A stretch of 9,775 bases of DNA. It comes from JAJNBK01 sp035642715 (GTDB lineage Archaea > Thermoproteota > Nitrososphaeria > Nitrososphaerales > Nitrososphaeraceae). The notes below the pieces were generated by a model that ran no database searches, had not been told where the DNA came from, and worked only from the letters and a program-made list of their open reading frames with translations. The stretch is from positions 1 to 9,775 of the forward strand of contig DASQRW010000152.1 in the NCBI GenBank assembly GCA_035642715.1, in the 5' to 3' direction. Position 1 is the first letter of the stretch. Each line of letters begins with the position of its first letter. The position numbers and the translations under genes were made by a program. Of the stretch, positions 1 through 5,434 are shown piece after piece.

Positions 1-1
1 T

Positions 2-281
2 CGAAATCTGGTAAACAAATATGGAAAGCATCCAGTTTCTACAGATGATGGTGGTGGTACTTGGTATCCGTATGCTTGTAAATTCCTCAAATTAAGACAT
101 CATCTTCATTCTTCTTTTGAGAAAAGCATCATAGAGAGAGAACAATTCAATATATATAAAAGACCGAACAGAATATTTTGATGATTACTTTCCATGTAGA
201 AAGAAAAGGTGTAAACTAAATCATGTTACCAGTTGGTTCAATGTATTTGTTGACTCATATAATACTAGTATGGCTCCTTAA
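2..281 (+). pseudogene. IS6-like DDE transposase, C-terminal remnant, frameshifted
   Basis: This is the last part of a transposase that enters from the left edge. From base 2 the frame reads RNLVNKYGKHPVSTDDGGG followed by TWYPYACKFLKLRHHLHS and FEKSIIER. That matches the catalytic core of IS6-type archaeal transposases: the second Asp of the DDE triad lies in the T-D-G-G-x-W-Y-P motif and the Glu in F-E-K-S-x-I-E-R. The Asp motif carries two extra residues (D and G), apparently from a short GAT/GGT duplication. Near 150-156 the frame shifts by +1. The conserved C-terminus then continues as KDRTEYFDDYFPCRKKRCK, LNHVTSWFNVFVD, ending at TAA 279-281. The first reading frame runs into two TGA stops near 179-184, so the gene is not functional as written. 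It is the only clear plus-strand coding sequence in the window. Confidence 0.8.
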
Positions 282-293
282 GTTAACAGAGCC
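276..293 (+). repeat. Right terminal inverted repeat of the IS6-like element
   Basis: The 18 bases overlapping the transposase stop codon read, on the complementary strand, GGCTCTGTTAACTTAAGG. IS6-family ends typically begin GG(T/C)(T/A)CTGTT, and the transposase stop usually lies within or right beside the end, as here. The element boundary is therefore placed at 293. The left end and any target-site duplication lie outside the window. Confidence 0.55.
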
Positions 294-459
294 TTCTTTG
301 AAACTACATCTAGGAAATTCATATCATTAGTTATAGTCGTTTTTGTTGTTGTTACAATATTAATATGAATATATCAAAATGATCTTTAGAAGATTCAATA
401 ATTCTGTTATAAGAATGAAATAATAATAATATAAAATAGTCATTATCTGAAGATGTGTT

Positions 460-954
460 CTAATCTATAATCATGGACTTCATACCAATTGTAAAATTTG
501 CATATTCTGGTCTAATTGGATTATAGAGAATTGCATAGATTGGGACTTGAACTGAATATGGGCCTTCCTCATTGAATTTATCGTTAAGTATAGGTATAGT
601 CATAGATCCGTTAGCGGCATGCAATAGAACTGAAGGTCTATCAGTATGATTTGATGCCTGAAATACTCGCTTTCCATCTTTTAGAATTATAAAGTTAAAA
701 TCAACATTATCTTGTGATATGCTGCTATTTGGCTTTAGAAATGAGACTTTGAATTCCATGTCCTTATTAGTTTCTATAGGATATGGGATAGCCTCAAGCT
801 TAACCTCAAGACTTCCTCTACTTGTAGAATTCATCCATATCTGTTGTTGGATATGATTATTGGATTGTGAATACACAGTAAAATTATTGATCACTGGTAA
901 TATGATTATTATCAAAATGACGCACAAGGTTGCTAAAAGTCTCACCGTGCACAT
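460..954 (-). CDS. Secreted hypothetical protein with signal peptide
   Basis: The protein has up to 164 residues. Residues about 5-25 form a hydrophobic segment (LLATLCVILIIIILP) followed by a polar stretch (SQSNNHIQQQ), which looks like a signal peptide or N-terminal anchor. The remainder alternates short beta-prone segments (LEVKLEAIPYPIE, MEFKVSFLKP, FNFIILKDGKRVF, YSVQVPIYAILY) with many N-x-S/T sites, suggesting an extracellular Ig-like beta-sandwich. Such proteins are common in ammonia-oxidising archaea, but I do not recognise this family. ATG 954 is one possible start. A TATA box at 965-973 lies only 15 nt from that ATG but 24 nt from an in-frame GTG at 945, so a leaderless GTG start (161 aa) fits better. 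After the stop, another frame reads a hydrophobic stretch (ILYYYYFILITELLNLL), so a C-terminal membrane anchor may have been lost by frameshift. This last point is speculative. Confidence 0.7.
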   Translation of the reverse strand: MCTVRLLATLCVILIIIILPVINNFTVYSQSNNHIQQQIWMNSTSRGSLEVKLEAIPYPIETNKDMEFKVSFLKPNSSISQDNVDFNFIILKDGKRVFQASNHTDRPSVLLHAANGSMTIPILNDKFNEEGPYSVQVPIYAILYNPIRPEYANFTIGMKSMIID

Positions 955-964
955 ATTCTATATT

Positions 965-973
965 CTTATATAC
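965..973 (-). promoter_or_regulatory. TATA box of the secreted protein gene
   Basis: The minus strand reads GTATATAAG. Its centre is about 24 nt upstream of the in-frame GTG at 945, the spacing expected for a leaderless archaeal transcript. It is only 15 nt upstream of ATG 954. Confidence 0.5.
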
Positions 974-1151
974 ATTAACCTCGGACTTATTACTTTTCTT
1001 AGTGTTTATTATTGTATTGCTAATATTGAACTTGATACAAAAAACTCAATAGTATCAATTGCGGTGATTGTTGTTGCTTTAATAAACTATAGTGATCCGG
1101 CTTCATTTTTTGTTACCAATACATCTGCACAGAATATGCTTCATACAAAAA

Positions 1152-1355
1152 TCATGAAAAAACTTCTTTCTTAGGAATCCTCTTGTATATTATTTGTTCT
1201 AATTTTCTCATTGTTGTTTTGTTGTCAAGTTGCTCATACAATTTATGAGCTTTGAATATCCATTCTAAATGAAGGTTTGAATCACTAAATAAGCACAGTA
1301 ACGAGCAAGGATTGGAAAGAACAGAATTAGAAAAAAATTGAAATTTATTTGAAAG
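1152..1355 (-). pseudogene. Start-less ORF fragment, unknown
   Basis: A 67-residue open frame ends at TGA 1152-1154 and is bounded upstream by TGA at 1356-1358. The C-terminal half is protein-like and helical: LHLEWIFKAHKLYEQLDNK, then KLEQIIYKRIPKKEVF. The only ATG lies 19 codons before the end and no promoter is placed sensibly, so if it was ever a gene it has lost its front. The N-terminal part is low-complexity Phe/Ser/Leu and may be non-coding. I do not recognise a family; the KLYEQL pattern is faintly reminiscent of TPR-like helices. Confidence 0.25.
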
Positions 1356-1563
1356 TCAGAAAAGGAAGGAGGAAAAAAGTGTGAGCAAAGCAGCAGCATT
1401 ATAGTCATGCACTAATCTAGAAAATGAAACTGCAAATATCATCTCTTAACTATCATATCCTGGGTACATTTCCAATGTAATGTGATTGGCAGCAATAGCC
1501 AATAGTATATATGACTACTTTATACATATTATTATAAATGGAATAACACCTTGTATTATTTCA

Positions 1564-2265
1564 TTAACATTTATAACGTATTCCAGTATTACAATTGCCT
1601 GGTTGAACTGTATAACAAATACAATTGTCCTTAATTCTGATATTCTGAAATGAAATAGGGTATTTAGTGCCAGATCCATCACTATTAGGTATCAAAGCAT
1701 TGTGTGGTAGATAAGTTATCGACTCAGAGTCTATGGGATCATTTAAACCAAACATTAGTTGTGAGATTTCAACTATATATCTCATAGGATATGGAATGTT
1801 ACTGATCTTATTCCACCATTCTATTCCAGTAAAGTGATTTGCGGCTATAAAACCAAAGTTCATATTTGGTAATGGTAAACCAAATGTTTCTGACTGTCTT
1901 GTGTTTTGATCACTTAGAATATATTTGATAAGCCTGGTCTGACTATCCATAACAATTTGACGTAGATACGAATGACCTACTATTGGCAATATATGTTTAA
2001 ACCTATATTGGTTAACCCCTTGAAATATAGCCTCAAAGTAATCTTGATTATCGAACTGACATATAAGATTTAATTCGACTGCTATGTTCTGGTTATTAAA
2101 AATCTCAAGTAGATAGAGCATCCAGGATTTATCTGGTATTTGGTTTCCATTATCTGCAATTAGTGTTATAATATCAGATACAGCAATAACACTTCTAGGA
2201 AATAGAGGTTTATACTTATCAAGAACTCGGCAAAACGAACCTACCCAATAATGCAATAAGATCAA
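1564..2265 (-). CDS. Hypothetical protein, possibly a degenerate NodB-like deacetylase fold
   Basis: The 233-aa protein is not confidently recognised. The start is TTG at 2265, with a second TTG at 2256. An in-frame stop lies shortly upstream, and AT-rich TATA-like sequence at about 2281-2297 fits either start. The order of elements resembles the polysaccharide deacetylase (NodB) fold: a strand ending in Asp (DIITLIADNG, residues 31-40), a helix, a strand (IAVELNLICQF, about 61-71), a helix, then ILPIVGHSYL (about 93-102), where NodB enzymes carry an H-x-x-x-H metal motif. The second His is not visible and the Asp-Asp pair is reduced to a single Asp, so any activity is doubtful. The C-terminus is unusual, with four cysteines in the last 19 residues (CICY, GNC, KC-stop), possibly a disulphide-rich or metal-binding tail. 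No signal peptide is evident, so the N-terminus may be truncated. Confidence 0.6.
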   Translation of the reverse strand: MILLHYWVGSFCRVLDKYKPLFPRSVIAVSDIITLIADNGNQIPDKSWMLYLLEIFNNQNIAVELNLICQFDNQDYFEAIFQGVNQYRFKHILPIVGHSYLRQIVMDSQTRLIKYILSDQNTRQSETFGLPLPNMNFGFIAANHFTGIEWWNKISNIPYPMRYIVEISQLMFGLNDPIDSESITYLPHNALIPNSDGSGTKYPISFQNIRIKDNCICYTVQPGNCNTGIRYKC

Positions 2266-2381
2266 ATAATTTGAATTGTATATTTATCTATTTAAGTTAG
2301 GTGATAAGAAGAAATAATGGGTATAGATTATCTTTCTAACAAACGATGTAAACATAGGACTAGGCCAACACTATTATAATA

Positions 2382-2398
2382 CAAAAAGAAGGGCCCTA
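2382..2398 (-). terminator. GC-palindrome plus T-run terminator
   Basis: The minus strand reads TAGGGCCCTTCTTTTTG, a GGGCCC palindrome followed by a five-T run. It lies about 25 nt downstream of the stop of the 2424-2708 gene. Archaeal termination depends mainly on T-runs, so this is a plausible terminator for that gene. Confidence 0.4.
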
Positions 2399-2423
2399 TT
2401 TGGTATGTCATACGATTGCAAAA

Positions 2424-2708
2424 TTATAGATAATTGCCTCCTCTATTCTTTTCTTCTTCTACGATAACAACAATATCTCCAATCTGATTTAATAAGGTCT
2501 TAATCTTATCTTTTGATTCTGGACTGAGTGAAGACGAGCTTATTTCAGATAACTCTTGTTCAATTTCCCACAACCAGTCCCTGATTAGCCGCTTGCGGTC
2601 ATCATCTGTTAGAGTGTTGTTACTCAATCTTATCTGATGGTATTTAAGATCTGGTAGAATAAATCTTTCTGATAACCAATTAAACATTTTATATTGCAAT
2701 AGTGACAA
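2424..2708 (-). CDS. Small helical hypothetical protein
   Basis: The longest frame starts at TTG 2708 (94 aa), but the better start is ATG 2687, giving an 87-aa protein beginning MFNWLSERFILPDLKYHQIR. A TATA box (CTTATAGC) centred near 2714 lies 27 nt upstream of that ATG, as expected for a leaderless transcript, and only 6 nt from the TTG. The protein is soluble and mostly helical. RDWLWEIEQELSEIS is amphipathic, a Ser-rich linker follows, then a second helix (SKDKIKTLLNQIGDIVVIVEEEK), suggesting a helical hairpin or small oligomer. No family is recognised. The gene looks intact and stands alone, with its own promoter and a terminator-like T-run just downstream. Confidence 0.65.
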   Translation of the reverse strand: MSLLQYKMFNWLSERFILPDLKYHQIRLSNNTLTDDDRKRLIRDWLWEIEQELSEISSSSLSPESKDKIKTLLNQIGDIVVIVEEEKNRGGNYL

Positions 2709-2709
2709 T

Positions 2710-2718
2710 GCTATAAGT
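2710..2718 (-). promoter_or_regulatory. TATA box of the small helical protein gene
   Basis: The minus strand reads CTTATAGC. Its centre is about 27 nt from ATG 2687, so it decides in favour of that start over TTG 2708. Confidence 0.45.
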
Positions 2719-2931
2719 AAGTAGCAGTTCCGTTGGTAATGGTTTCCTAAGCTTCAAACCTTTCGAAATTAAAAAGATATCTATTTCCTTATTGCTTATC
2801 ATCACACAAAGGTAGAGTATGTATAAATAAATTATTCTCCAGAAACAAACCATCTAGTCATTTTAAGCGTATCAACGGTCAGAATTAACTTCATGATATA
2901 AATGAAGACTACAACTAACTATCTTTCTCTT

Positions 2932-3138
2932 TTATCTACTTAAGTCATTAAAAGTGATTTGTGAAGCATTATTGAGTATTATGCAAGGGTATTGAGTACA
3001 TTGTAATGAAATAGTTGCGTGCTTGTCTTTTAGTATCTTTTTGAAGTTTGGTATGACAGCATAATGATTAAATTTCCTTTCTTTAAAATCTTCAATTGTT
3101 TCTAGCCTCCATGTTTCTTTTCCATGACATTTAGGACA
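2932..3138 (-). pseudogene. Zinc-ribbon-like ORF without a start codon
   Basis: An open frame of 68 codons begins directly after a TAA (3139-3141) and ends at TAA 2932-2934. It opens with CPKCHGKETWRLETIEDFKE and later reads LQCTQYPC, so it has a C-x2-C pair near the N-terminus and a C-x4-C pair near residues 47-52. That is the layout of a small zinc-binding protein. The frame contains no ATG, GTG or TTG. However, an ATG overlaps the first Cys codon in the neighbouring frame (ATG at 3139, then TCC TAA). Restoring the frame with a small indel would give M-(S)-C-P-K-C, the usual beginning of such proteins. I read it as a gene broken right at its start codon, or as a sequencing indel there. The function is unknown. 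Confidence 0.45.
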
Positions 3139-3243
3139 TTATGCTCAAATAATAGTTGCCTGAATGTGATAGTACGTAGGTAGAAAATAAGAAGAAAGAA
3201 AATAAAAATATATTATTGCTTTGTTATCTTTCTTTACTTACTG

Positions 3244-3450
3244 CTACTGATTGCCGCCACCTTGTAGACCTTTCATTACCTGCATGTCATCGCATCCAAG
3301 GACGTTACTTGCTTCATTAGCTACGCATCTAGTTCCGCTTGGACTTATCCAGGTCACATCTCCATTGCCACATGTGTGGGCAGGGCGGGGGACCTCAAAG
3401 ATAATATAATGATGAAAGTAGACCGCTAGTTGGTCATAACTATCTAATCT
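3244..3450 (-). pseudogene. Cys-rich (secreted-type) protein C-terminus, N-terminus missing
   Basis: The frame ending at TAG 3244-3246 reads HTCGNGDVTWISPSGTRC, VANEASNVLGCDDMQVMKGL, QGGGNQ. It has three cysteines, a conserved-looking W-x-S-P-S-G-T core and a Gly-rich end, and looks like the tail of a small secreted or periplasmic domain. Upstream the frame stays open to a TAA at 3451-3453 but has no start codon except GTG within the domain (the V of D-V-T-W). The residues before HTCGNG (FHHYIIFEVPRP) do not look like a signal peptide. The junction falls in an unusually GC-rich patch (3372-3392) in an otherwise AT-rich region. I infer that the original N-terminus has been replaced or lost. 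I do not recognise the family. Confidence 0.45.
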
Positions 3451-3617
3451 TTAAAACTCGTAGAACAGGGAAACTGTAACCGTTTATACCAGATCTCCAT
3501 TAATATTATGACGTTAATTTTTCTTCCTTTACCTACCTGATGCTGACGATATTCCTTTAACAGGATCGGGGTGTATTCTTCTAAGAAGATTTCAGATATG
3601 GTAATATCTCGATCTGT
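3444..3617 (-). pseudogene. Asparagine-synthetase-like C-terminal fragment
   Basis: This is an open frame of 57 residues between TAG 3618-3620 and TAG 3444-3446. Its core, ILLKEYRQHQVGKG followed by RKINVIILMEIWYKRL, matches in spacing the last conserved segment of glutamine-hydrolysing asparagine synthetases (LL-x-E-H-x-x-GK, then a hydrophobic helix ending E-(L/I)-W-(Y/L)-(R/K)-R-(F/L)). There is no start codon and none of the ATP-pyrophosphatase domain, so it would be a remnant only. The assignment comes from remembered family features, not a search, and a chance resemblance is possible in so short a piece. It overlaps the 3244-3450 frame by 7 bases in a different frame. Confidence 0.35.
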
Positions 3618-3639
3618 CTATTTATCTATTCATTCTATT

Positions 3640-3846
3640 TTATTTTATTTTATTCTCTATTAGTATTTCATCCAATGGATTCTTAGTTCCTATAATAGTA
3701 TTATTATATAAACTACCTGCAAGTTTACCTTGTCGTAAATTATCTATAGTATTCATGATTGTATCACCATATACAATCCATAAAAATCCACCAATAAATA
3801 ATAGTATCAAACTCGCAATAAAACCCCCTGTTATCGAACGCATCAT
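3640..3846 (-). CDS. Small single-pass membrane protein
   Basis: I place the start at ATG 3846 (68 aa, MMRSITGGFIASLILLFIGG...). The frame is open to GTG 3858, but that would begin inside a Shine-Dalgarno sequence: GAGGTGA lies about 8 nt before ATG 3846. Residues about 8-27 form one transmembrane helix (GGFIASLILLFIGGFLWIVY). A 40-residue polar tail (DTIMNTIDNLRQGKLAG...) ending in Lys follows. The SD suggests translation from a leadered or polycistronic mRNA, consistent with a second membrane ORF whose stop is at 3875-3877, 28 nt upstream on the same strand. The family is unknown. Confidence 0.6.
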   Translation of the reverse strand: MMRSITGGFIASLILLFIGGFLWIVYGDTIMNTIDNLRQGKLAGSLYNNTIIGTKNPLDEILIENKIK

Positions 3847-3848
3847 TT

Positions 3849-3857
3849 CGCTTGTCA
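3849..3857 (-). promoter_or_regulatory. Shine-Dalgarno site deciding the start of the 68-aa membrane protein
   Basis: The minus strand reads GAGGTGACAAGCGAA immediately before ATG ATG at 3846 and 3843. A GAGGTGA motif at this distance is a good ribosome site. Most other genes in the window appear leaderless, so it points to translation as a downstream cistron. Confidence 0.45.
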
Positions 3858-3874
3858 CCTCAAATCGTGACTTT

Positions 3875-3997
3875 TTATAAGGTAATGTAGGGCTTTCTTT
3901 TTCTTCTTTCCTTATAGATTATATAAATAATAATTCAAACGACAGTAATAATCAACACAGCGATAAAAATGTTGAATATAACCATCCCTACTGACAT
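3875..3997 (-). pseudogene. 41-codon membrane ORF with one in-frame TGA
   Basis: From ATG 3997 the frame reads MSVGMVIFNIFIAVLIITVV, then TGA (3935-3937), then IIIYIIYKERRKRKPYITL and TAA. Without the TGA it would be a 40-residue protein with one membrane helix, about residues 5-28, capped by a strongly basic KERRKRK segment. That is a classic topology signal for a small N-out, C-in membrane protein. The composition on both sides of the stop fits the same helix, so a single nonsense mutation (or base-call error) is the simplest reading. It sits just upstream of the SD-led membrane gene at 3640-3846, suggesting a two-cistron unit. The promoter is unclear; ACTTATCTAC near 4028 is the best candidate. 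Confidence 0.4.
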
Positions 3998-4102
3998 TGT
4001 ATGTTAATGCACACTTGCAGTAGTAGATAAGTAATATTTATTGCCTATTAATTGATATCAAGTATATTACAAAGAATAGAAGAGAAATACAACAACCTAC
4101 TT
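3998..4102. other. AT-rich intergenic spacer
   Basis: This separates the two-cistron membrane unit from the frameshifted gene at 4103-4299. It contains only the weak TATA-like ACTTATCTAC near 4028 on the minus strand. Confidence 0.4.
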
Positions 4103-4299
4103 TTACTTGCTTAATGGTTCTAACTTAGCTAGTAATGCCTTGTACTTTTTTACCTGCTCGAAACTTTTGCTTTGTTCAGATTGGTCACTAGCATAGATAA
4201 TCGCATTGATTACTTCCTTTAGTTCCTGGTCATCCAAAGCGGTCTGTTGGGTTCCACTTGTAATAAGTACTTTAGAAACCAACTAATCATATCCTCCAT
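4103..4299 (-). pseudogene. Small gene with a single -1 frameshift (about 65 aa)
   Basis: From ATG 4299 the frame reads MEDMISWFLK and then runs into unrelated sequence and a stop. The -1 frame picks up exactly there and reads VLITSGTQQTALDDQELKE, VINAIIYASDQSEQSKSFEQ, VKKYKALLAKLEPLSK to TAA 4103-4105. The joined 65-residue product is a clean, acidic, helical soluble protein. A TATA box (TATTTATAC, 4321-4329) lies 26 nt upstream of ATG 4299, so transcription from that start is well supported. The shift is at TTTCTAAAGTACTT, near 4269, and equals one missing G after AAG. It could be a mutation, a sequencing error or, less likely, programmed slippage on the A-A-A-G. An alternative TTG start at 4282 in the second frame gives a shorter intact product. 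The family is unknown. Confidence 0.5.
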
Positions 4300-4320
4300 G
4301 ATTGCTAAATCTATTTGTTG

Positions 4321-4329
4321 GTATAAATA
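4321..4329 (-). promoter_or_regulatory. TATA box of the frameshifted small gene
   Basis: The minus strand reads TATTTATAC, centred 26 nt upstream of ATG 4299, the standard archaeal leaderless spacing. Confidence 0.5.
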
Positions 4330-4363
4330 TTCTCATAAAGAATATCAAGAGCTTTAACACTAC

Positions 4364-4480
4364 TTAACTCTTACCTTTTTTTCTGTTTCGGAAAAGATTT
4401 CTTATTTTAGAAAGAGCTATCGAAGAGGCGCAAATTATCTGATCATCATGGGATAATAGTTGGTGTAATTGCAGACACAT
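4364..4480 (-). CDS. 38-aa ORF coupled to the cobalamin-binding gene
   Basis: ATG 4480 follows the TAA of the upstream gene after a single base (TAA-A-ATG), an arrangement that allows translational coupling. The ORF encodes MCLQLHQLLSHDDQIICASS followed by IALSKIRNLFRNRKKGKS. The front half is neutral and contains two Cys; the second half is a basic amphipathic helix (KIRNLFRNRKK) that could bind nucleic acid or a membrane surface. No promoter of its own is visible. It could be a real small protein, a chance frame, or a leftover of a longer C-terminus. No family is recognised. Confidence 0.35.
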   Translation of the reverse strand: MCLQLHQLLSHDDQIICASSIALSKIRNLFRNRKKGKS

Positions 4481-4481
4481 T

Positions 4482-5402
4482 TTACTTTATCTTTATAAAA
4501 GAATTTGTCGGTACTATTGTATCCAAGAATTTATCTGGATGGATTATTTTTGCTAAGATTTCAAGCCCTGTTATTGTTCTTGGTGAAGGTTTACTAAAAT
4601 ATGCTCCTGCATCGACAGCAAAGATTTCGTTATTCTGAACAGCTGGTAGGGATTTCCATTCATTACTAATTTTTGCTTGTTTGAATTCAATTAATGTCCT
4701 GTCAATATCAAAACCACAAGGCATTAAAATGATTTTATCTGGATCAAACTTTATGATCTCATCTATATCTATGCGATATGATGGTTCTCCATAGGAACCA
4801 AGTCCATTAATTCCTCCTGCAATTTCTACCATTTGTGGTATCCAATGACCTGCGGTAAAGAATGGATCTATCCATTCAAGGCAAAGAACCTTTGGTTTAT
4901 TTTGTTTGGGTCTTATTCTTATACTATCAATGCGATTTTGCAAGGACACTACTAGTTTTCGACCTTCTTTTATCCTACCAACTCGTTCTGCCACGTCCAT
5001 TATACTTATTAAAATATCATCTAGATCATGTGGATCAAGAATTAGAATGTCTGGCTTATAATCCAGTATAGAAATGGCTCTGTTTATCTCTTTTGTAAAT
5101 GGAGAGCAAACTTCACAAACACCTTGCGCAACAATGAGATCGGGTTTTGCTTCTTTTAAGATCCGATCATCTATTACATATATGTCTCTGCCAGATTGCA
5201 TAAGTTCTACGATTTTATTATCAATTTCTTTACTGTTCATTTTAGCTGGATCGAAAGAAGAATTGATTACTTTGGGTTTTCTTTTAGCCGATTCAGGAAA
5301 CTTGCATTCGTGGGTTACACCGAATATCTGATCTCCAGCACCTATTTGATATAGAACCTCAGTAGCACTGGGCAGAAATGATACGATCCTTTCTGAAGAC
5401 AC
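4482..5402 (-). CDS. BtuF-like cobalamin-binding protein (periplasmic-binding fold, no signal peptide)
   Basis: The 306-aa protein belongs to the class III substrate-binding protein superfamily (Peripla_BP_2, COG0614). Residues 5-15 (RIVSFLPSATE) are the diagnostic first strand and helix. HECKFPESAKRKPKV (31-45), the QGVCEVCSPF segment (Cys96 and Cys99) and CLEWIDPFFTAGHWIPQM (174-191) mark the subgroup usually annotated as cobalamin-binding protein. Residues 196-201 are AGGING, as in BtuF relatives. Unlike transporter BtuF, there is no signal peptide or lipobox, and no permease or ATPase gene lies nearby, so it probably acts in the cytosol. A role in corrinoid handling is family annotation, not proven. 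The start is GTG 5402, supported by a TATA-like CTTTAAAT at 5427-5434, 28 nt upstream. The gene looks intact. A 38-aa ORF follows after one base. Confidence 0.85.
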   Translation of the reverse strand: MSSERIVSFLPSATEVLYQIGAGDQIFGVTHECKFPESAKRKPKVINSSFDPAKMNSKEIDNKIVELMQSGRDIYVIDDRILKEAKPDLIVAQGVCEVCSPFTKEINRAISILDYKPDILILDPHDLDDILISIMDVAERVGRIKEGRKLVVSLQNRIDSIRIRPKQNKPKVLCLEWIDPFFTAGHWIPQMVEIAGGINGLGSYGEPSYRIDIDEIIKFDPDKIILMPCGFDIDRTLIEFKQAKISNEWKSLPAVQNNEIFAVDAGAYFSKPSPRTITGLEILAKIIHPDKFLDTIVPTNSFIKIK

Positions 5403-5426
5403 TAGATTCTAAAATACTAAAGGAAA

Positions 5427-5434
5427 ATTTAAAG
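5427..5434 (-). promoter_or_regulatory. TATA box of the cobalamin-binding gene
   Basis: The minus strand reads CTTTAAAT, centred about 28 nt upstream of GTG 5402. It supports a leaderless transcript starting at or next to that GTG. Confidence 0.45.

Larger units (their letters stand above)
955..1563. other. Gene-poor gap with weak ORF remnants
   Basis: No complete gene is convincing here. The plus strand (about 1040-1140) encodes a signal-peptide-like stretch, SIVSIAVIVVALINYS ending in TNTSAQN, then stops soon after. The minus strand has an open frame at 1152-1355 (listed separately). Position 1366-1372 has a strong Shine-Dalgarno match (AAGGAGG) 8 nt before GTG 1381, but the frame closes after seven codons at 1402-1404. 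The rest (1405-1563) is AT-rich with no feature I can name. Confidence 0.5.
2709..3639. other. Long gap holding three start-less minus-strand ORF fragments
   Basis: No intact gene is present in these 930 bases. From 2719 to 2931 I see nothing but AT-rich sequence. From 2932 to 3617 three short minus-strand frames with protein-like composition follow one another: a cysteine-pair ORF (2932-3138), a Cys-rich ORF (3244-3450) and an asparagine-synthetase-like tail (3444-3617). None has a usable start codon. 3139-3243 is AT-rich spacer with no feature. Confidence 0.6.

Noticed and set aside
860..1174. 104-codon plus-strand frame with hydrophobic segments and a signal-peptide-like stretch
   Set aside because: Its front is antisense to the signal peptide of the 460-954 gene, where hydrophobic complements are expected. 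No promoter or ribosome site fits an in-frame start, and the region after the supposed signal peptide stops within 14 residues.
2284..2355. 23-codon minus-strand ORF (MFTSFVRKIIYTHYFFLSPN...)
   Set aside because: It is very short, its TATA-like element is only about 22 nt away, and its end overlaps the promoter of the next gene. Not enough to call a gene.
5076..5085. GGCTCTGTTT, resembling the IS6-like terminal repeat
   Set aside because: It lies inside the intact BtuF-like coding sequence, only ten bases match and no transposase is near, so chance.
4862..5331. Two plus-strand open frames (4862-5071 and 5074-5331)
   Set aside because: Both lie wholly antisense to the well-recognised BtuF-like gene and have no family features.
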